Below are positions 6,722 through 15,241 of a stretch of 39,714 bases of DNA, piece after piece. The stretch is taken from contig JAFXVT010000004.1 of the NCBI GenBank assembly GCA_017534835.1, forward strand, positions 1 to 39,714. The letters run 5' to 3'. This stretch comes from Ruminococcus sp. (GTDB lineage: Bacteria; Bacillota; Clostridia; Oscillospirales; Ruminococcaceae). The notes under the pieces are model-generated. The model saw only the letters and a program-made list of their open reading frames with translations, was not told where the DNA came from and ran no database searches. Within the stretch, counting starts at the first letter, position 1, and each line of letters begins with the position of its first letter. Both the position numbers and the translations under genes were made by a program.

Positions 6722-6750
6722 TTGAAATATTTCTTAAAATATAGTATCAT
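6722..6750 (+). promoter_or_regulatory. Weak candidate promoter for pgi
   Basis: TTGAAA (6722-6727), a 17-base spacer and TATCAT (6745-6750) lie in an A/T-rich stretch 61 bases before the pgi start. TAGTAT at 6742 is an alternative -10 with poor spacing. Confidence 0.35.
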
Positions 6751-6810
6751 AAGATTGGTAATTTATAATGTGCTGCATACTATATGTAGTGCATAATGGA
6801 GGTAAATCAA

Positions 6811-8145
6811 ATGTCATTAAAGCTTAACACAAAATATCTGGCTGACTTTGTCAATGCTGATGAGCTCACAGGTATCAAGGCTCAGGTCGAGGCTGCTGCC
6901 GAGACTCTCCACAGCAAGACAGGTCTCGGAAACGATTTTCTGGGCTGGGTAAGTCTCCCGACTGATTACGACAAGGAGGAATTCGCCCGCATCAAGGCTG
7001 CTGCCGAGAGGATAAAGAGCAATTCCGATATACTCATCGTTATCGGTATCGGCGGATCATACCTCGGCGCAAGAGCTGCTATCGAGCTCCTCAAGTCGCC
7101 CCTTTACAATAATATGAAGAAGGATACACCCGACATCTACTATGTAGGCAACAGCATCAATCCTACATACCTGAACGAGATCATCTCTCTCTGCGAGGGC
7201 AAGGATTTCTCTGTGAACGTCATCTCGAAGTCCGGTACAACTACCGAGCCTGCTCTTGCGTTCCGCATCTTCAAGAAGATGGTAGAGGACAAGTACGGCA
7301 AGGAAGAGGCTAAGAACCGTATCTTCGCCACAACTGACAAGGCAAGAGGAACTCTCAAGAACCTCTCTGACGCCGAGGGCTACGAGACATTCGTTATCCC
7401 GGACGACGTCGGCGGACGCTTCTCTGTTCTCACAGCAGTAGGTCTCCTTCCCATCGCTGTTGCAGGCTGCGACATCGACGCTCTTATGAAGGGCGCTGCA
7501 AAGGCACAGGCTGACTTCACAGCTGATTTCGACAGCAACGACTGCTACAAGTACGCTGCTCTCAGAAATATCCTCTACAGAAAGGGCAAGTCTGTTGAGA
7601 TGCTCGTTTCCTATGACCCCAGCTTCGTGATGATGAGCGAGTGGTACAAGCAGCTCTTCGGCGAGAGCGAGGGCAAGGACAACAAGGGTATCTTCCCGGC
7701 TTCCGTTACCTTCTCCACCGACCTTCACTCTATGGGTCAGTACATCCAGGACGGCGCACGCATAATGTTCGAGACTGTCGTTGACATCAAGACTCCCAAG
7801 AAGGATCTCTTCCTCGAGCCCGATGCCGAGAACCTTGACGGTCTCAACTTCCTCACGAACCAGAATATGTCCGTCGTAAACAGAAAGGCATTCGAGGGTA
7901 CAGTTCTCGCTCACACAGAGGGCGGAGTTCCCAACATCATCCTTGAGCTCGACGATACAACAGAAGAGAGCGTCGGCTATATGATCTACTTCTTCGAGAA
8001 GGCTTGCGCTATATCAGGCTACGTTCTCGGAGTAAATCCCTTCAACCAGCCCGGTGTTGAGAGCTATAAGTCGAATATGTTCGCTCTCCTCGGCAAGCCC
8101 GGCTATGAGGGTGCAAAGGCTGCTCTTGAAGCTAAGCTCGGCTGA
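6811..8145 (+). CDS. pgi: Glucose-6-phosphate isomerase
   Basis: This 444-residue protein interconverts glucose 6-phosphate and fructose 6-phosphate in glycolysis. Family blocks are clear: [12 protein letters not shown] near the N-terminus, [12 protein letters not shown] (phosphate binding), [16 protein letters not shown] and the C-terminal [12 protein letters not shown]. The length matches the shorter Firmicute/Thermotoga-type enzymes. An in-frame ATG exists at 6796, but it overlaps the ribosome site GGAGGT (6798-6803), which is ideally placed for ATG 6811. Codon use is strongly biased, as expected for a highly expressed glycolytic gene. Confidence 0.97.
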   Translation: MSLKLNTKYLADFVNADELTGIKAQVEAAAETLHSKTGLGNDFLGWVSLPTDYDKEEFARIKAAAERIKSNSDILIVIGIGGSYLGARAAIELLKSPLYNNMKKDTPDIYYVGNSINPTYLNEIISLCEGKDFSVNVISKSGTTTEPALAFRIFKKMVEDKYGKEEAKNRIFATTDKARGTLKNLSDAEGYETFVIPDDVGGRFSVLTAVGLLPIAVAGCDIDALMKGAAKAQADFTADFDSNDCYKYAALRNILYRKGKSVEMLVSYDPSFVMMSEWYKQLFGESEGKDNKGIFPASVTFSTDLHSMGQYIQDGARIMFETVVDIKTPKKDLFLEPDAENLDGLNFLTNQNMSVVNRKAFEGTVLAHTEGGVPNIILELDDTTEESVGYMIYFFEKACAISGYVLGVNPFNQPGVESYKSNMFALLGKPGYEGAKAALEAKLG

Positions 8146-8203
8146 TCGCCGGCTTACTATAAATAACAATCACACTGCCGCAAGGCAATGGAAGGAGTAA
8201 ACC

Positions 8204-8611
8204 ATGATAAAACTTATTACAGGTAAAAAGGGTACAGGCAAGACCAAGATACTCATTGACCAGATCAACGACGCAGTAAAGGCTACAGCAGGCAACGTTG
8301 TATGCGTAGAGAAAGGCTCTACAGTCAGATATTCCATCAGCCGCAAGGTAAGATGGTGCGATACAGAGTATTACGCTATCGAGGGCTATGATACATTCTA
8401 TGGCTTCATCGCAGGTCTCCTCGCAAGCAACTACGACATCACACACATCTACATCGACGGTATCTTCCGCATCGGCGGACGTGATTACGATGCATTCGGC
8501 GCTCTCCTCGAAAAGCTGGACAAGCTCACAGGCGACGATGTTTCCGTTATCTTCACAGTTTCCGCTGACGACAGCGAGCTCCCCGAGAGCGTTAAGCAGT
8601 TCCTGAAGTAA
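8204..8611 (+). CDS. Small P-loop ATPase-like protein of unknown role
   Basis: This 135-residue protein opens with a Walker A motif, GKKGTGKT (7-14), and has a Walker B-like stretch, HIYIDGIF, near residue 86. The remainder looks like a compact alpha/beta fold. It is too short to be a PilT-type motor, although such small clostridial proteins are sometimes given that name. An AAGGAG site lies at 8191-8196. It starts 58 bases after pgi with no terminator between, so it may be co-transcribed. Function unknown. Confidence 0.75.
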   Translation: MIKLITGKKGTGKTKILIDQINDAVKATAGNVVCVEKGSTVRYSISRKVRWCDTEYYAIEGYDTFYGFIAGLLASNYDITHIYIDGIFRIGGRDYDAFGALLEKLDKLTGDDVSVIFTVSADDSELPESVKQFLK

Positions 8612-8638
8612 TTCAGTTAAAAAATTCGGGAAGACCTA

Positions 8639-8667
8639 TTGACATATCCTGTCAATTGGTGTATAAT
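8639..8667 (+). promoter_or_regulatory. Consensus promoter of yceD-rpmF, with an overlapping palindrome
   Basis: TTGACA (8639-8644), 17-base spacer, TATAAT (8662-8667): a perfect sigma-A promoter 32 bases before the yceD start. The -35 is half of a perfect inverted repeat, TTGACA-TATCC-TGTCAA (8639-8655), which could be an operator. Confidence 0.8.
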
Positions 8668-8698
8668 ATATTTTATGGTGCTCTGAAGGATTAGTAAT

Positions 8699-9154
8699 AT
8701 GAAGATCAACCTAAAACAACTATTCAGTATCGTCGGAGAATCACGTGATTTCGCCTATGAGATAGGCACGGACGAGCTTTCCGGTATCCGCGGATACTGC
8801 TTCGCTTCGCCTGTTGAGGTGAAGGGCAGACTGTATAACAGGGCAGGCGTTGTCTACCTCGAATACAGCGTGGATCTGACGCTCCATGTCACCTGCGACA
8901 GGTGTCTCAGGGAGTTTGAAAGAGCGTATCACTACGATCTCGACCATATTGTCGTTCCTTCCGCAAGCAGCGATAACGATGAGTATATCGTTGCCGAGGG
9001 TGAGAGCATTGAGCTGAATGAAGCAGCAGTTACCGATCTTCTGCTCCGGCTGCCGACCAAGAACCTCTGCAAGGAGGACTGCAAGGGACTTTGCATGGTG
9101 TGCGGCTGCGACCTGAACGAATCGACCTGCGATCATATCAATACCGAGCTGTGA
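8699..9154 (+). CDS. yceD: YceD/DUF177 family protein
   Basis: This 151-residue protein of the YceD family is conserved next to rpmF in bacteria and plants and is linked to 23S rRNA accumulation. It shows the family signature: VTCDRCLREF in the middle and a C-terminal Cys-rich segment, CKEDCKGLCMVCGCDLN. These cysteines probably bind metal. rpmF starts 22 bases after its stop, and a consensus promoter lies just upstream, so the two genes form a unit. The ribosome site is modest (GAAGGA, 8685-8690). Confidence 0.9.
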   Translation: MKINLKQLFSIVGESRDFAYEIGTDELSGIRGYCFASPVEVKGRLYNRAGVVYLEYSVDLTLHVTCDRCLREFERAYHYDLDHIVVPSASSDNDEYIVAEGESIELNEAAVTDLLLRLPTKNLCKEDCKGLCMVCGCDLNESTCDHINTEL

Positions 9155-9176
9155 AGCTCTATAAGGAGGTGCCAGA

Positions 9177-9362
9177 ATGGCTGTACCGAAGAGAAAAACT
9201 TCCAAGGCAAGACGCGACAAGAGACGCTCTGCTGTATGGAAGCTTGAGACACCTGCAATGTGCAAGTGCGATAACTGCGGCGCATATAAGGCTCCGCACA
9301 AGGTCTGCAAGAACTGCGGATTCTATAAGGGCGTTGAGGTTCTGAAGATCGACGCTGAATAA
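9177..9362 (+). CDS. rpmF: 50S ribosomal protein L32
   Basis: This 61-residue protein begins [18 protein letters not shown], typical of L32, and has a zinc-ribbon with CDNC and CKNC, so it is the zinc-binding (C+) form. AAGGAGG at 9163-9169 precedes the ATG. A strong terminator follows at 9387-9419. Confidence 0.97.
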   Translation: MAVPKRKTSKARRDKRRSAVWKLETPAMCKCDNCGAYKAPHKVCKNCGFYKGVEVLKIDAE

Positions 9363-9386
9363 TCGGCTAATTCCGATACATGAGGA

Positions 9387-9419
9387 GGAGAGGAGGCGAA
9401 AACCTTCTCTCCCTTTTTC
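9387..9419 (+). terminator. Intrinsic terminator after rpmF
   Basis: GGAGAGGAGG (9387-9396) pairs with CCTTCTCTCC (9403-9412), one G-U pair, loop CGAAAA, followed by CTTTTTC. Confidence 0.8.
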
Positions 9420-9454
9420 ATTTTTGTCATCATTCTACGGACGGGAGAGAGCTT

Positions 9455-10756
9455 ATGGTAAAGATAAATAGTGTTGCTGAAGGCTCTCCTGCCGGACGGA
9501 GCGGCGTCCGCGAGGGCGACCTGCTTGCCTGTATAAACGGGCATAAGGTCAAGGACGTGCTCGATTATATGTTTTACGCAGCCGAGACCGATGTCACGCT
9601 TGATATTGTCCGCCACGGCGAGGAGCTCACCTTCCGCATCGAAAAGGACGAGTACGACGACCTCGGGCTCGAATTCGACACCTTCCTGATGGACAGCAAG
9701 CAGAGATGCAGCAACAACTGCGTGTTCTGCTTCATCGACCAGATGCCGCCCGGAATGCGCGAAACGCTCTATTTCAAGGACGACGACGCGCGTCTGTCGT
9801 TCCTGCAAGGCAACTACGTCACACTCACTAACCTTCATCAGGAGGACATCGACCGTATCATCAGGATGAAGCTCAACATAAACGTGTCCGTCCACACAAC
9901 GAATCCGGAGCTCCGCGTGAAGATGATGCATAACCGGTTTGCCGGCGAGAAGCTGAAATTCATCTGGCAGCTCGCTGAAAACGGCATAAAGCTCAACTGT
10001 CAGGTGGTATGCTGTCCGGGTCTGAACGACGGGGACGAGCTGAGGCGCACTCTCCGCGACCTCGGCGGACTTATGCCGAACATCACAAGTATGGCAGTCG
10101 TTCCGGTCGGCGTTACGAAGTTCCGTCAGGGACTCTATCCGCTCACGACCTTCAACAAGCAGACTGCCGGCGAAACTATCGACATAATCGCGGGATACCA
10201 GCAGGAATTTCTTGAGAAGTTCGGCACAAGGACCGTCTTCCCGTCCGATGAGTTCTTCCTCATCGCCGAGAGGGATATTCCTGATATGGAGTTCTACGAG
10301 GACTTTCCTCAGTACGAAAACGGCGTGGGAATGCTGCGCTCGCTTATGGACGAGTTTGAAAAAGCCCTTGAAATAGCCGAATGGGAGGGCGATGACCGCC
10401 ACGTCACTATCGCGACCGGCTACAGCCCCTATCCGATAATCTGTCAGCTCGCGAAGCAGGCGGAGGAGAAGTTCCCGCAGCTGAGATGCGACGTATACCG
10501 CATACGCAACGACTTTTTCGGCGATACTATCACCGTCACAGGACTCATCACCGCGCAGGATCTCATCGCTCAGCTCAGGGGAAAGGACCTCGGAGAAGAG
10601 CTCCTCATCTCATCGGCTATGCTCAGGCGCAACAGCGATGTCTTCCTCGATGACCTGACAGTTCCCGATGTCGAGCGCGAGCTCGGAGTGCCGCTCAGAA
10701 GCTCCGACAGCGACGGATATGAGCTCCTTGACGCTATAATGGGTATCACATACTGA
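9455..10756 (+). CDS. DUF512 protein: PDZ domain plus radical-SAM-like domain
   Basis: This 433-residue member of the DUF512 family (PDZ plus putative radical SAM enzyme) has an N-terminal PDZ-like domain (about 1-65; SPAGRSGVREGDLLACINGH) followed by a radical SAM-type cluster motif, C85-x3-C89-x2-C92 (CSNNCVFC), and the DUF512 C-terminal region. The reaction is not known. The family is widespread in Clostridia and often lies near der and plsY, as here. An upstream in-frame ATG at 9380 would place the terminator hairpin in the coding region and lacks a ribosome site, so I chose ATG 9455, with GGGAGA at 9443-9448. Confidence 0.88.
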   Translation: MVKINSVAEGSPAGRSGVREGDLLACINGHKVKDVLDYMFYAAETDVTLDIVRHGEELTFRIEKDEYDDLGLEFDTFLMDSKQRCSNNCVFCFIDQMPPGMRETLYFKDDDARLSFLQGNYVTLTNLHQEDIDRIIRMKLNINVSVHTTNPELRVKMMHNRFAGEKLKFIWQLAENGIKLNCQVVCCPGLNDGDELRRTLRDLGGLMPNITSMAVVPVGVTKFRQGLYPLTTFNKQTAGETIDIIAGYQQEFLEKFGTRTVFPSDEFFLIAERDIPDMEFYEDFPQYENGVGMLRSLMDEFEKALEIAEWEGDDRHVTIATGYSPYPIICQLAKQAEEKFPQLRCDVYRIRNDFFGDTITVTGLITAQDLIAQLRGKDLGEELLISSAMLRRNSDVFLDDLTVPDVERELGVPLRSSDSDGYELLDAIMGITY

Positions 10757-10766
10757 GGTGACATAT

Positions 10767-11543
10767 ATGGAAAAACAGAGCAAGCTAAAGGTCATAGACC
10801 GCGATATGATAAAGTATGTCATCGTGTTCTTTATGGCGGCAGGACACCTCATCGCGTGGATAGCGACCGGCAATGAAGAGCCGGACGGTCTGTTTGAACA
10901 GTGTCCGTTCTGGCAGAGGATATTCATTGAGCTGAGCCTGATAGCTCCGCCGGTGATGTTCTTCTTCGTCGCGGACGGCTTCCGCTACACGCGCTCGCGG
11001 AAAAAATATGCGGTAAGGCTCTTCATTTTCGCCTGTATCACGCAGATACCGTTCACAATAATGTGGGGACCCATTGTCGGCTGGTGGGGCGCAAATGTAA
11101 TGTTCACGCTGTTTTTCAGTCTTCTGGTGCTGTGCGTATGGGAGAGCAGCCTGAAGCTCTGGCAGAGGATAGCGCTCATCGTGCTGTTAAATATCGTCCC
11201 TGTCGCTTTAATGTCAGAGTGGATGATATTCGGACCGATGACCGTCCTCGGGCTTCACATCTTCCGCGACAGACCGAAGGCGCGTGCGATATGGTACGCA
11301 GCCGTGTGGGCAGTGTACCTCGGCATATCGTCGGTGCCGTCACTGATAACCGACTTCAAGCCGATAAGGCTCGAGGTCACGCTTGTGCACGTTTTCGATT
11401 TTGCCGCCGCCTACCTGCTGATGACCGTCTTCTACAACGGGAAAAAGGGCAGATACCCGACGTTTTCAAAATGGTTCTTCTACATATTCTATCCTGCACA
11501 TATAGTGCTGGCGATAATACTGAGAATGATGATCGTAAAGTAA
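10767..11543 (+). CDS. TraX-family polytopic membrane protein
   Basis: This 258-residue protein has roughly eight membrane segments and matches the TraX family: an early IKYVIVFFMAAGHLIAW segment, PPVMFFFVADGFRYTRSRKKYAVRLFIFACI, and a C-terminal FYIFYPAHIVLA stretch. F-plasmid TraX acetylates pilin; chromosomal clostridial homologues are probably membrane acyltransferases with unknown substrates. The GTG at 10758 is part of the ribosome site (GAGGTG, 10755-10760), so ATG 10767 is the better start. The gene begins 10 bases after the previous stop, indicating an operon. No conjugation genes are nearby. Confidence 0.85.
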   Translation: MEKQSKLKVIDRDMIKYVIVFFMAAGHLIAWIATGNEEPDGLFEQCPFWQRIFIELSLIAPPVMFFFVADGFRYTRSRKKYAVRLFIFACITQIPFTIMWGPIVGWWGANVMFTLFFSLLVLCVWESSLKLWQRIALIVLLNIVPVALMSEWMIFGPMTVLGLHIFRDRPKARAIWYAAVWAVYLGISSVPSLITDFKPIRLEVTLVHVFDFAAAYLLMTVFYNGKKGRYPTFSKWFFYIFYPAHIVLAIILRMMIVK

Positions 11544-11555
11544 GGAGTGAGCGCA

Positions 11556-12185
11556 ATGGTAGCTTGGAACAACTACAAAAAGGCACTTTTTGCAAAAATG
11601 CCGTCCCTGAAGGACACTCTCAACCGCGGAGCTACTCTCGATGAGCTGAGAGCGGCTGAGGAGGAGACAGGCATAAACTTCCCGACTGAGCTGAAAGCTC
11701 TCTATCTCGACAACAACGGCGACGACGGCGAGGCGCTCTGCGGTATGATGCTCGGCTTCCATTTTCTCGACCTCAGCGAGCTCCGTGCGGAATGGCGAAG
11801 CTGGAAGGATATAGCCGATGACCCGTCACACAATGAAGGCGCACGCTTCACCTCAAAGCCCGAGGGCTGCATAAAGAAGCGCTATGCCGACACAAAATGG
11901 ATACCGATATGCTCTGACAGCGGCGGAAATTTCATCGGTCTCGACCTTGACCCCGATGTCAGCGGCTGTCCCGGACAGATCATCAACTTCGGCAGGGACG
12001 AGGACGACAAGTTCGTCATTGCCGAGAACCTCGGACAGTTCATCGAGCGCCTGACAAGGATAGTGAACAGCCCAGACTTCTATATCGGTGAATACGACGG
12101 CGAGGACGTCATTTTCCTCGGTACCGACAGTGAGGAAGGCGCTCATCTTACAGATTACCTCAGGGGTGAAGATTCAGTAAAATAA
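11556..12185 (+). CDS. SMI1/KNR4 (SUKH) family protein
   Basis: This 209-residue protein carries the SUKH fold pattern: AEEETGINFPTELKALYLDNNG, then a central WIPICSDSGGNFIGLDLDP block, and a C-terminal FGRDEDDKFVIAENLGQFIERL helix. In bacteria many SUKH proteins are immunity partners of polymorphic toxins, but lone copies occur in Clostridia and no toxin gene is adjacent, so the role is open. AAGGAG (11542-11547) precedes ATG 11556 by 8 bases; a GTG inside that site at 11547 is not the start. It lies 12 bases after the TraX-like gene. Confidence 0.87.
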   Translation: MVAWNNYKKALFAKMPSLKDTLNRGATLDELRAAEEETGINFPTELKALYLDNNGDDGEALCGMMLGFHFLDLSELRAEWRSWKDIADDPSHNEGARFTSKPEGCIKKRYADTKWIPICSDSGGNFIGLDLDPDVSGCPGQIINFGRDEDDKFVIAENLGQFIERLTRIVNSPDFYIGEYDGEDVIFLGTDSEEGAHLTDYLRGEDSVK

Positions 12186-12214
12186 ATATACAAAGAAAGG
12201 GGACAGGATAAACT

Positions 12215-13543
12215 ATGGCATTACCAATAGTTGCAGTTGTCGGACGCCCGAATGTCGGCAAGTCCACTCTGTTCAACAAACTTATCGGTCAGCGCCTCTC
12301 GATAGTTGAGGATACACCCGGTGTTACGCGCGACCGTATCTATTCCAAGTGTGAGTGGCGCGGCAAGGAGTTCATGGTCGTTGATACGGGAGGTATCGAG
12401 CCCGACAGCGATGATGTCATCCTCGCACAGATGCGCCGTCAGTCCGAGCTTGCGATAGAAAAGGCTGACGTTATCGTGTTCGTTACGGATATACGCTGCG
12501 GAGTCACAGCCGATGACTACGCAGTTTCGGAAATGCTCATCAAGAGCGGAAAGCCGATAATCCTCGCCGTAAACAAGGTGGATAATCTCGGTGAGCCGCC
12601 GCTTGAGCTTTATGAGTTCTATAATCTCGGACTCGGCGAGCCGTTCCCGATCTCGTCTGTACACGGCCACGGAACAGGCGATATGCTCGATGCTATCTAT
12701 GAATATCTTCCCGAAACGAACGAGGAGGAGTACGGCGAGGACCAGATAAAAGTTGCTGTCATCGGCAAGCCGAACGCCGGCAAATCCTCGCTCATAAACA
12801 GGATAGCCGGCGAGGACCGTGTGATAGTCTCGGATATTGCCGGAACTACGCGAGATTCAACGGATATGGTGATAGATAATGAATACGGCAGGTTCGTATT
12901 CATCGACACCGCAGGTATCCGCAAGAAGTCGAAGGTCACGGACAAGGTCGAGCACTACAGCGTTCTCCGCGCATATATGGCGGTGGACCGTGCAGACGTA
13001 TGTGTCATTATGCTCGATGCGACTGAGGGCTTCACCGAGCAGGATTCAAAGGTCGCAGGCTATGCTCACGAGCAGGGAAAGGCGTGCGTGGTCGCTGTCA
13101 ACAAGTGGGACCTTGTTGAGAAGGATGACAAGACTATGCAGGAGTTCCGCACAAAGCTCGAAAACGATTTCAGCTTTATGTCGTATGTTCCTTTCGTGTT
13201 CATCTCGGCAAAAACGGGACAGCGCATAAATAAGCTCTATGAGCTTATCAAGTACACCTACGGTCAGAACAGTATGCGCATATCTACAGGAATGCTCAAC
13301 GATGTTCTTGCATATGCTACAACAAGGGTGCAGCCGCCCTCAGACAAGGGTCGCCGCCTGAAGATATACTATATGACACAGCCTTCGACAAAGCCGCCCA
13401 CGTTCGTGACATTCGTGAACAGGGCAGACCTTTTCCATTTTTCCTACAGAAGATACATTGAAAATCAGATACGTTCAACGTTCGGGCTTGAAGGAACGCC
13501 GGTGCGCTTCATCGTCCGTGAAAGAGGAGGAAACGATAAATAA
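12215..13543 (+). CDS. der: Ribosome-associated GTPase Der (EngA)
   Basis: This 442-residue protein has two tandem GTPase domains. The first has GRPNVGKST (11-19), DTPG and a NKVD motif; the second has GKPNAGKSS near 181, DIAG and NKWD. A KH-like C-terminal domain follows and is involved in 50S subunit maturation. Length and layout are typical. The stop codon overlaps the start of plsY by one base (TAATG), and the order der-plsY-gpsA is conserved in Firmicutes, so the three are probably translated from one message. Confidence 0.97.
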   Translation: MALPIVAVVGRPNVGKSTLFNKLIGQRLSIVEDTPGVTRDRIYSKCEWRGKEFMVVDTGGIEPDSDDVILAQMRRQSELAIEKADVIVFVTDIRCGVTADDYAVSEMLIKSGKPIILAVNKVDNLGEPPLELYEFYNLGLGEPFPISSVHGHGTGDMLDAIYEYLPETNEEEYGEDQIKVAVIGKPNAGKSSLINRIAGEDRVIVSDIAGTTRDSTDMVIDNEYGRFVFIDTAGIRKKSKVTDKVEHYSVLRAYMAVDRADVCVIMLDATEGFTEQDSKVAGYAHEQGKACVVAVNKWDLVEKDDKTMQEFRTKLENDFSFMSYVPFVFISAKTGQRINKLYELIKYTYGQNSMRISTGMLNDVLAYATTRVQPPSDKGRRLKIYYMTQPSTKPPTFVTFVNRADLFHFSYRRYIENQIRSTFGLEGTPVRFIVRERGGNDK

Positions 13544-14217
13544 TGAAAGTATTGATCGCTATTATACTTGCTGCCGCTCTCGGATACTTCCTCGGCAGTA
13601 TCAATTTCTCTATCATCATTGTACAGATCGTAAGAGGCAAGGACATACGCACAATGGGCAGCAAGAATGCCGGGCTCACAAACACCTACCGCTGCTGCGG
13701 ACCTGCCTGTGCAGGACTTACGCTGCTCGGCGACGTCTGCAAGGGCGTGCTCGCAGTAGCACTTGCACGTATGATAGCAGGCTTTATGAAGGTCGGTCTC
13801 GTTCCGGACAACGATGTCCACTACATAGGATATGTTGCTGCATTCTTCGCGATAATCGGTCATATCTTCCCAGTATACTACGGCTTCAAGGGCGGAAAGG
13901 GCGTTCTCGTCGGAGCGGCATCCTTCCTCGCTCTCGATTTCAGGGTATTCATCGCACTTATTGCGATATTCATAGTCATTCTTGCTATTTCCAAGTACGT
14001 TTCGCTCTCATCGATACTCGCGTCGGCATACGGTCCGCTCGCGGTATTTATGATGTCGCTGATAGTAAACGGCACATCGTTCCCGAGAAGCCTTCTGTAC
14101 CTGATACTATCACTTCCGATGTCAGCTGTGATAATCTGGAAGCATCGTTCAAACATCGAGCGTCTGCTCAATAATACAGAATCAAAATTTTCATTCAGCA
14201 GCAGATCAGCTGACTGA
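13543..14217 (+). CDS. plsY: Acyl-phosphate:glycerol-3-phosphate acyltransferase
   Basis: This 224-residue protein has about five membrane segments and the three PlsY loops: GSINFS near residue 18, the second loop GSKNAGLTNTYR, and GFKGGKG near 113-119. It makes lysophosphatidic acid from acyl phosphate and glycerol 3-phosphate. Its ATG overlaps the der stop; AGGAGG at 13525-13530 drives initiation. gpsA, which makes its substrate, follows 17 bases later. Confidence 0.96.
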   Translation: MKVLIAIILAAALGYFLGSINFSIIIVQIVRGKDIRTMGSKNAGLTNTYRCCGPACAGLTLLGDVCKGVLAVALARMIAGFMKVGLVPDNDVHYIGYVAAFFAIIGHIFPVYYGFKGGKGVLVGAASFLALDFRVFIALIAIFIVILAISKYVSLSSILASAYGPLAVFMMSLIVNGTSFPRSLLYLILSLPMSAVIIWKHRSNIERLLNNTESKFSFSSRSAD

Positions 14218-14234
14218 ACAAAGGGGGACTTCAT

Positions 14235-15227
14235 ATGGCAAGAATAGTTATTCTCGGCTCCGGAGGATTCGGGCTCGCATTGGCGATAATGGCTAAACAG
14301 TGCGGAAAGCACGATGTTACGGTGTGGTCGAAATTCCAGTCGGAGATAGACGATATACTCGCTCACGGCGAGCACCAGTCGAAGCTCCCCGGAGTGCAGA
14401 TACCGAATGAGATAGTGCTCACGAGCGATATTTCGTGCATCAGGGGCTGCGATATACTCATCTTCGGCATACCCTCCTCATTCGTGAGGGGAGTTGCGCA
14501 GGAGGCAAAGCCCTACATCGACGAGCATATGACAGTCGTAAATACAGGAAAGGGTCTCGAGGAGGGCAGTCTCAAGCGCCTCAGCGAGGTCATCAGGGAG
14601 GAGCTCGACGTGAAGAAGCTCGTTGTGCTCTCGGGACCTTCACACGCAGAGGAGGTCGCACGCTGCGTACCGACAACGATGGCTTGCGCCTCAGAGGACC
14701 CCGAGGCTGCGAAGTACATACAGTCTGAGCTCGGCAACAGCTTTCTCAGGCTCTATCTCAATGACGATGTTATCGGCTGCGAGATAGGCGGTGCGCTGAA
14801 GAATATCATCGCGCTCTGCTGCGGCATCTGTGACGGAATGGGCTACGGCGACAATACAAAGGCAGCGCTGATGACACGCGGTATCCACGAGATAGCACGT
14901 CTCGGCAAGGCTTGCGGCGCAAGAGTCGAGACCTTCAGCGGTCTCACCGGTATAGGCGACCTCATCGTAACCTGCACGAGTATGCACAGCCGCAACAGAC
15001 GTGCCGGTATCCTCATCGGACAGGGTATCTCTCCCGAGGAGGCAGTCAAGCGCGTCGGCACAGTCGAGGGCTATTACTGCTGCAAGGCTGCATATCAGCT
15101 CGCACAGAAGCTCGGCGTCGAAATGCCTATAACTGAGCAGCTCAACAAGGTGCTCTTCGAGGGCGGAGACGTAAGAGATGCGCTCGGCAAGCTGATGAAC
15201 CGTCCGCAGATATATGAAGTTTTTTGA
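14235..15227 (+). CDS. gpsA: Glycerol-3-phosphate dehydrogenase [NAD(P)+]
   Basis: This 330-residue protein reduces dihydroxyacetone phosphate to glycerol 3-phosphate for phospholipid synthesis. It has the N-terminal dinucleotide-binding motif GSGGFG (8-13), the GPSHAEEVA block, and GGALKNIIAL with the catalytic lysine. TRGIHEIARLG and GLTGIGDLIVTC are also typical. An AAAGGGGG ribosome site lies at 14220-14227. Its product feeds PlsY, encoded just upstream. Confidence 0.97.
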   Translation: MARIVILGSGGFGLALAIMAKQCGKHDVTVWSKFQSEIDDILAHGEHQSKLPGVQIPNEIVLTSDISCIRGCDILIFGIPSSFVRGVAQEAKPYIDEHMTVVNTGKGLEEGSLKRLSEVIREELDVKKLVVLSGPSHAEEVARCVPTTMACASEDPEAAKYIQSELGNSFLRLYLNDDVIGCEIGGALKNIIALCCGICDGMGYGDNTKAALMTRGIHEIARLGKACGARVETFSGLTGIGDLIVTCTSMHSRNRRAGILIGQGISPEEAVKRVGTVEGYYCCKAAYQLAQKLGVEMPITEQLNKVLFEGGDVRDALGKLMNRPQIYEVF

Positions 15228-15241
15228 TCGGAGGAACATAA

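Noticed and set aside
9323-10402. 359-residue antisense open frame opposite the DUF512 gene
   Set aside because: The plus strand encodes a clear radical-SAM-type protein; the antisense product has no family features.
10767-11543. Conjugative element suggested by the TraX-like protein
   Set aside because: No relaxase, coupling protein, pilus or integrase gene nearby; TraX-like proteins are common chromosomal proteins in Clostridia.
11556-12185. SUKH protein as immunity half of a toxin pair
   Set aside because: No toxin, WXG or polymorphic-toxin gene is adjacent; neighbours are a TraX-like gene and der.
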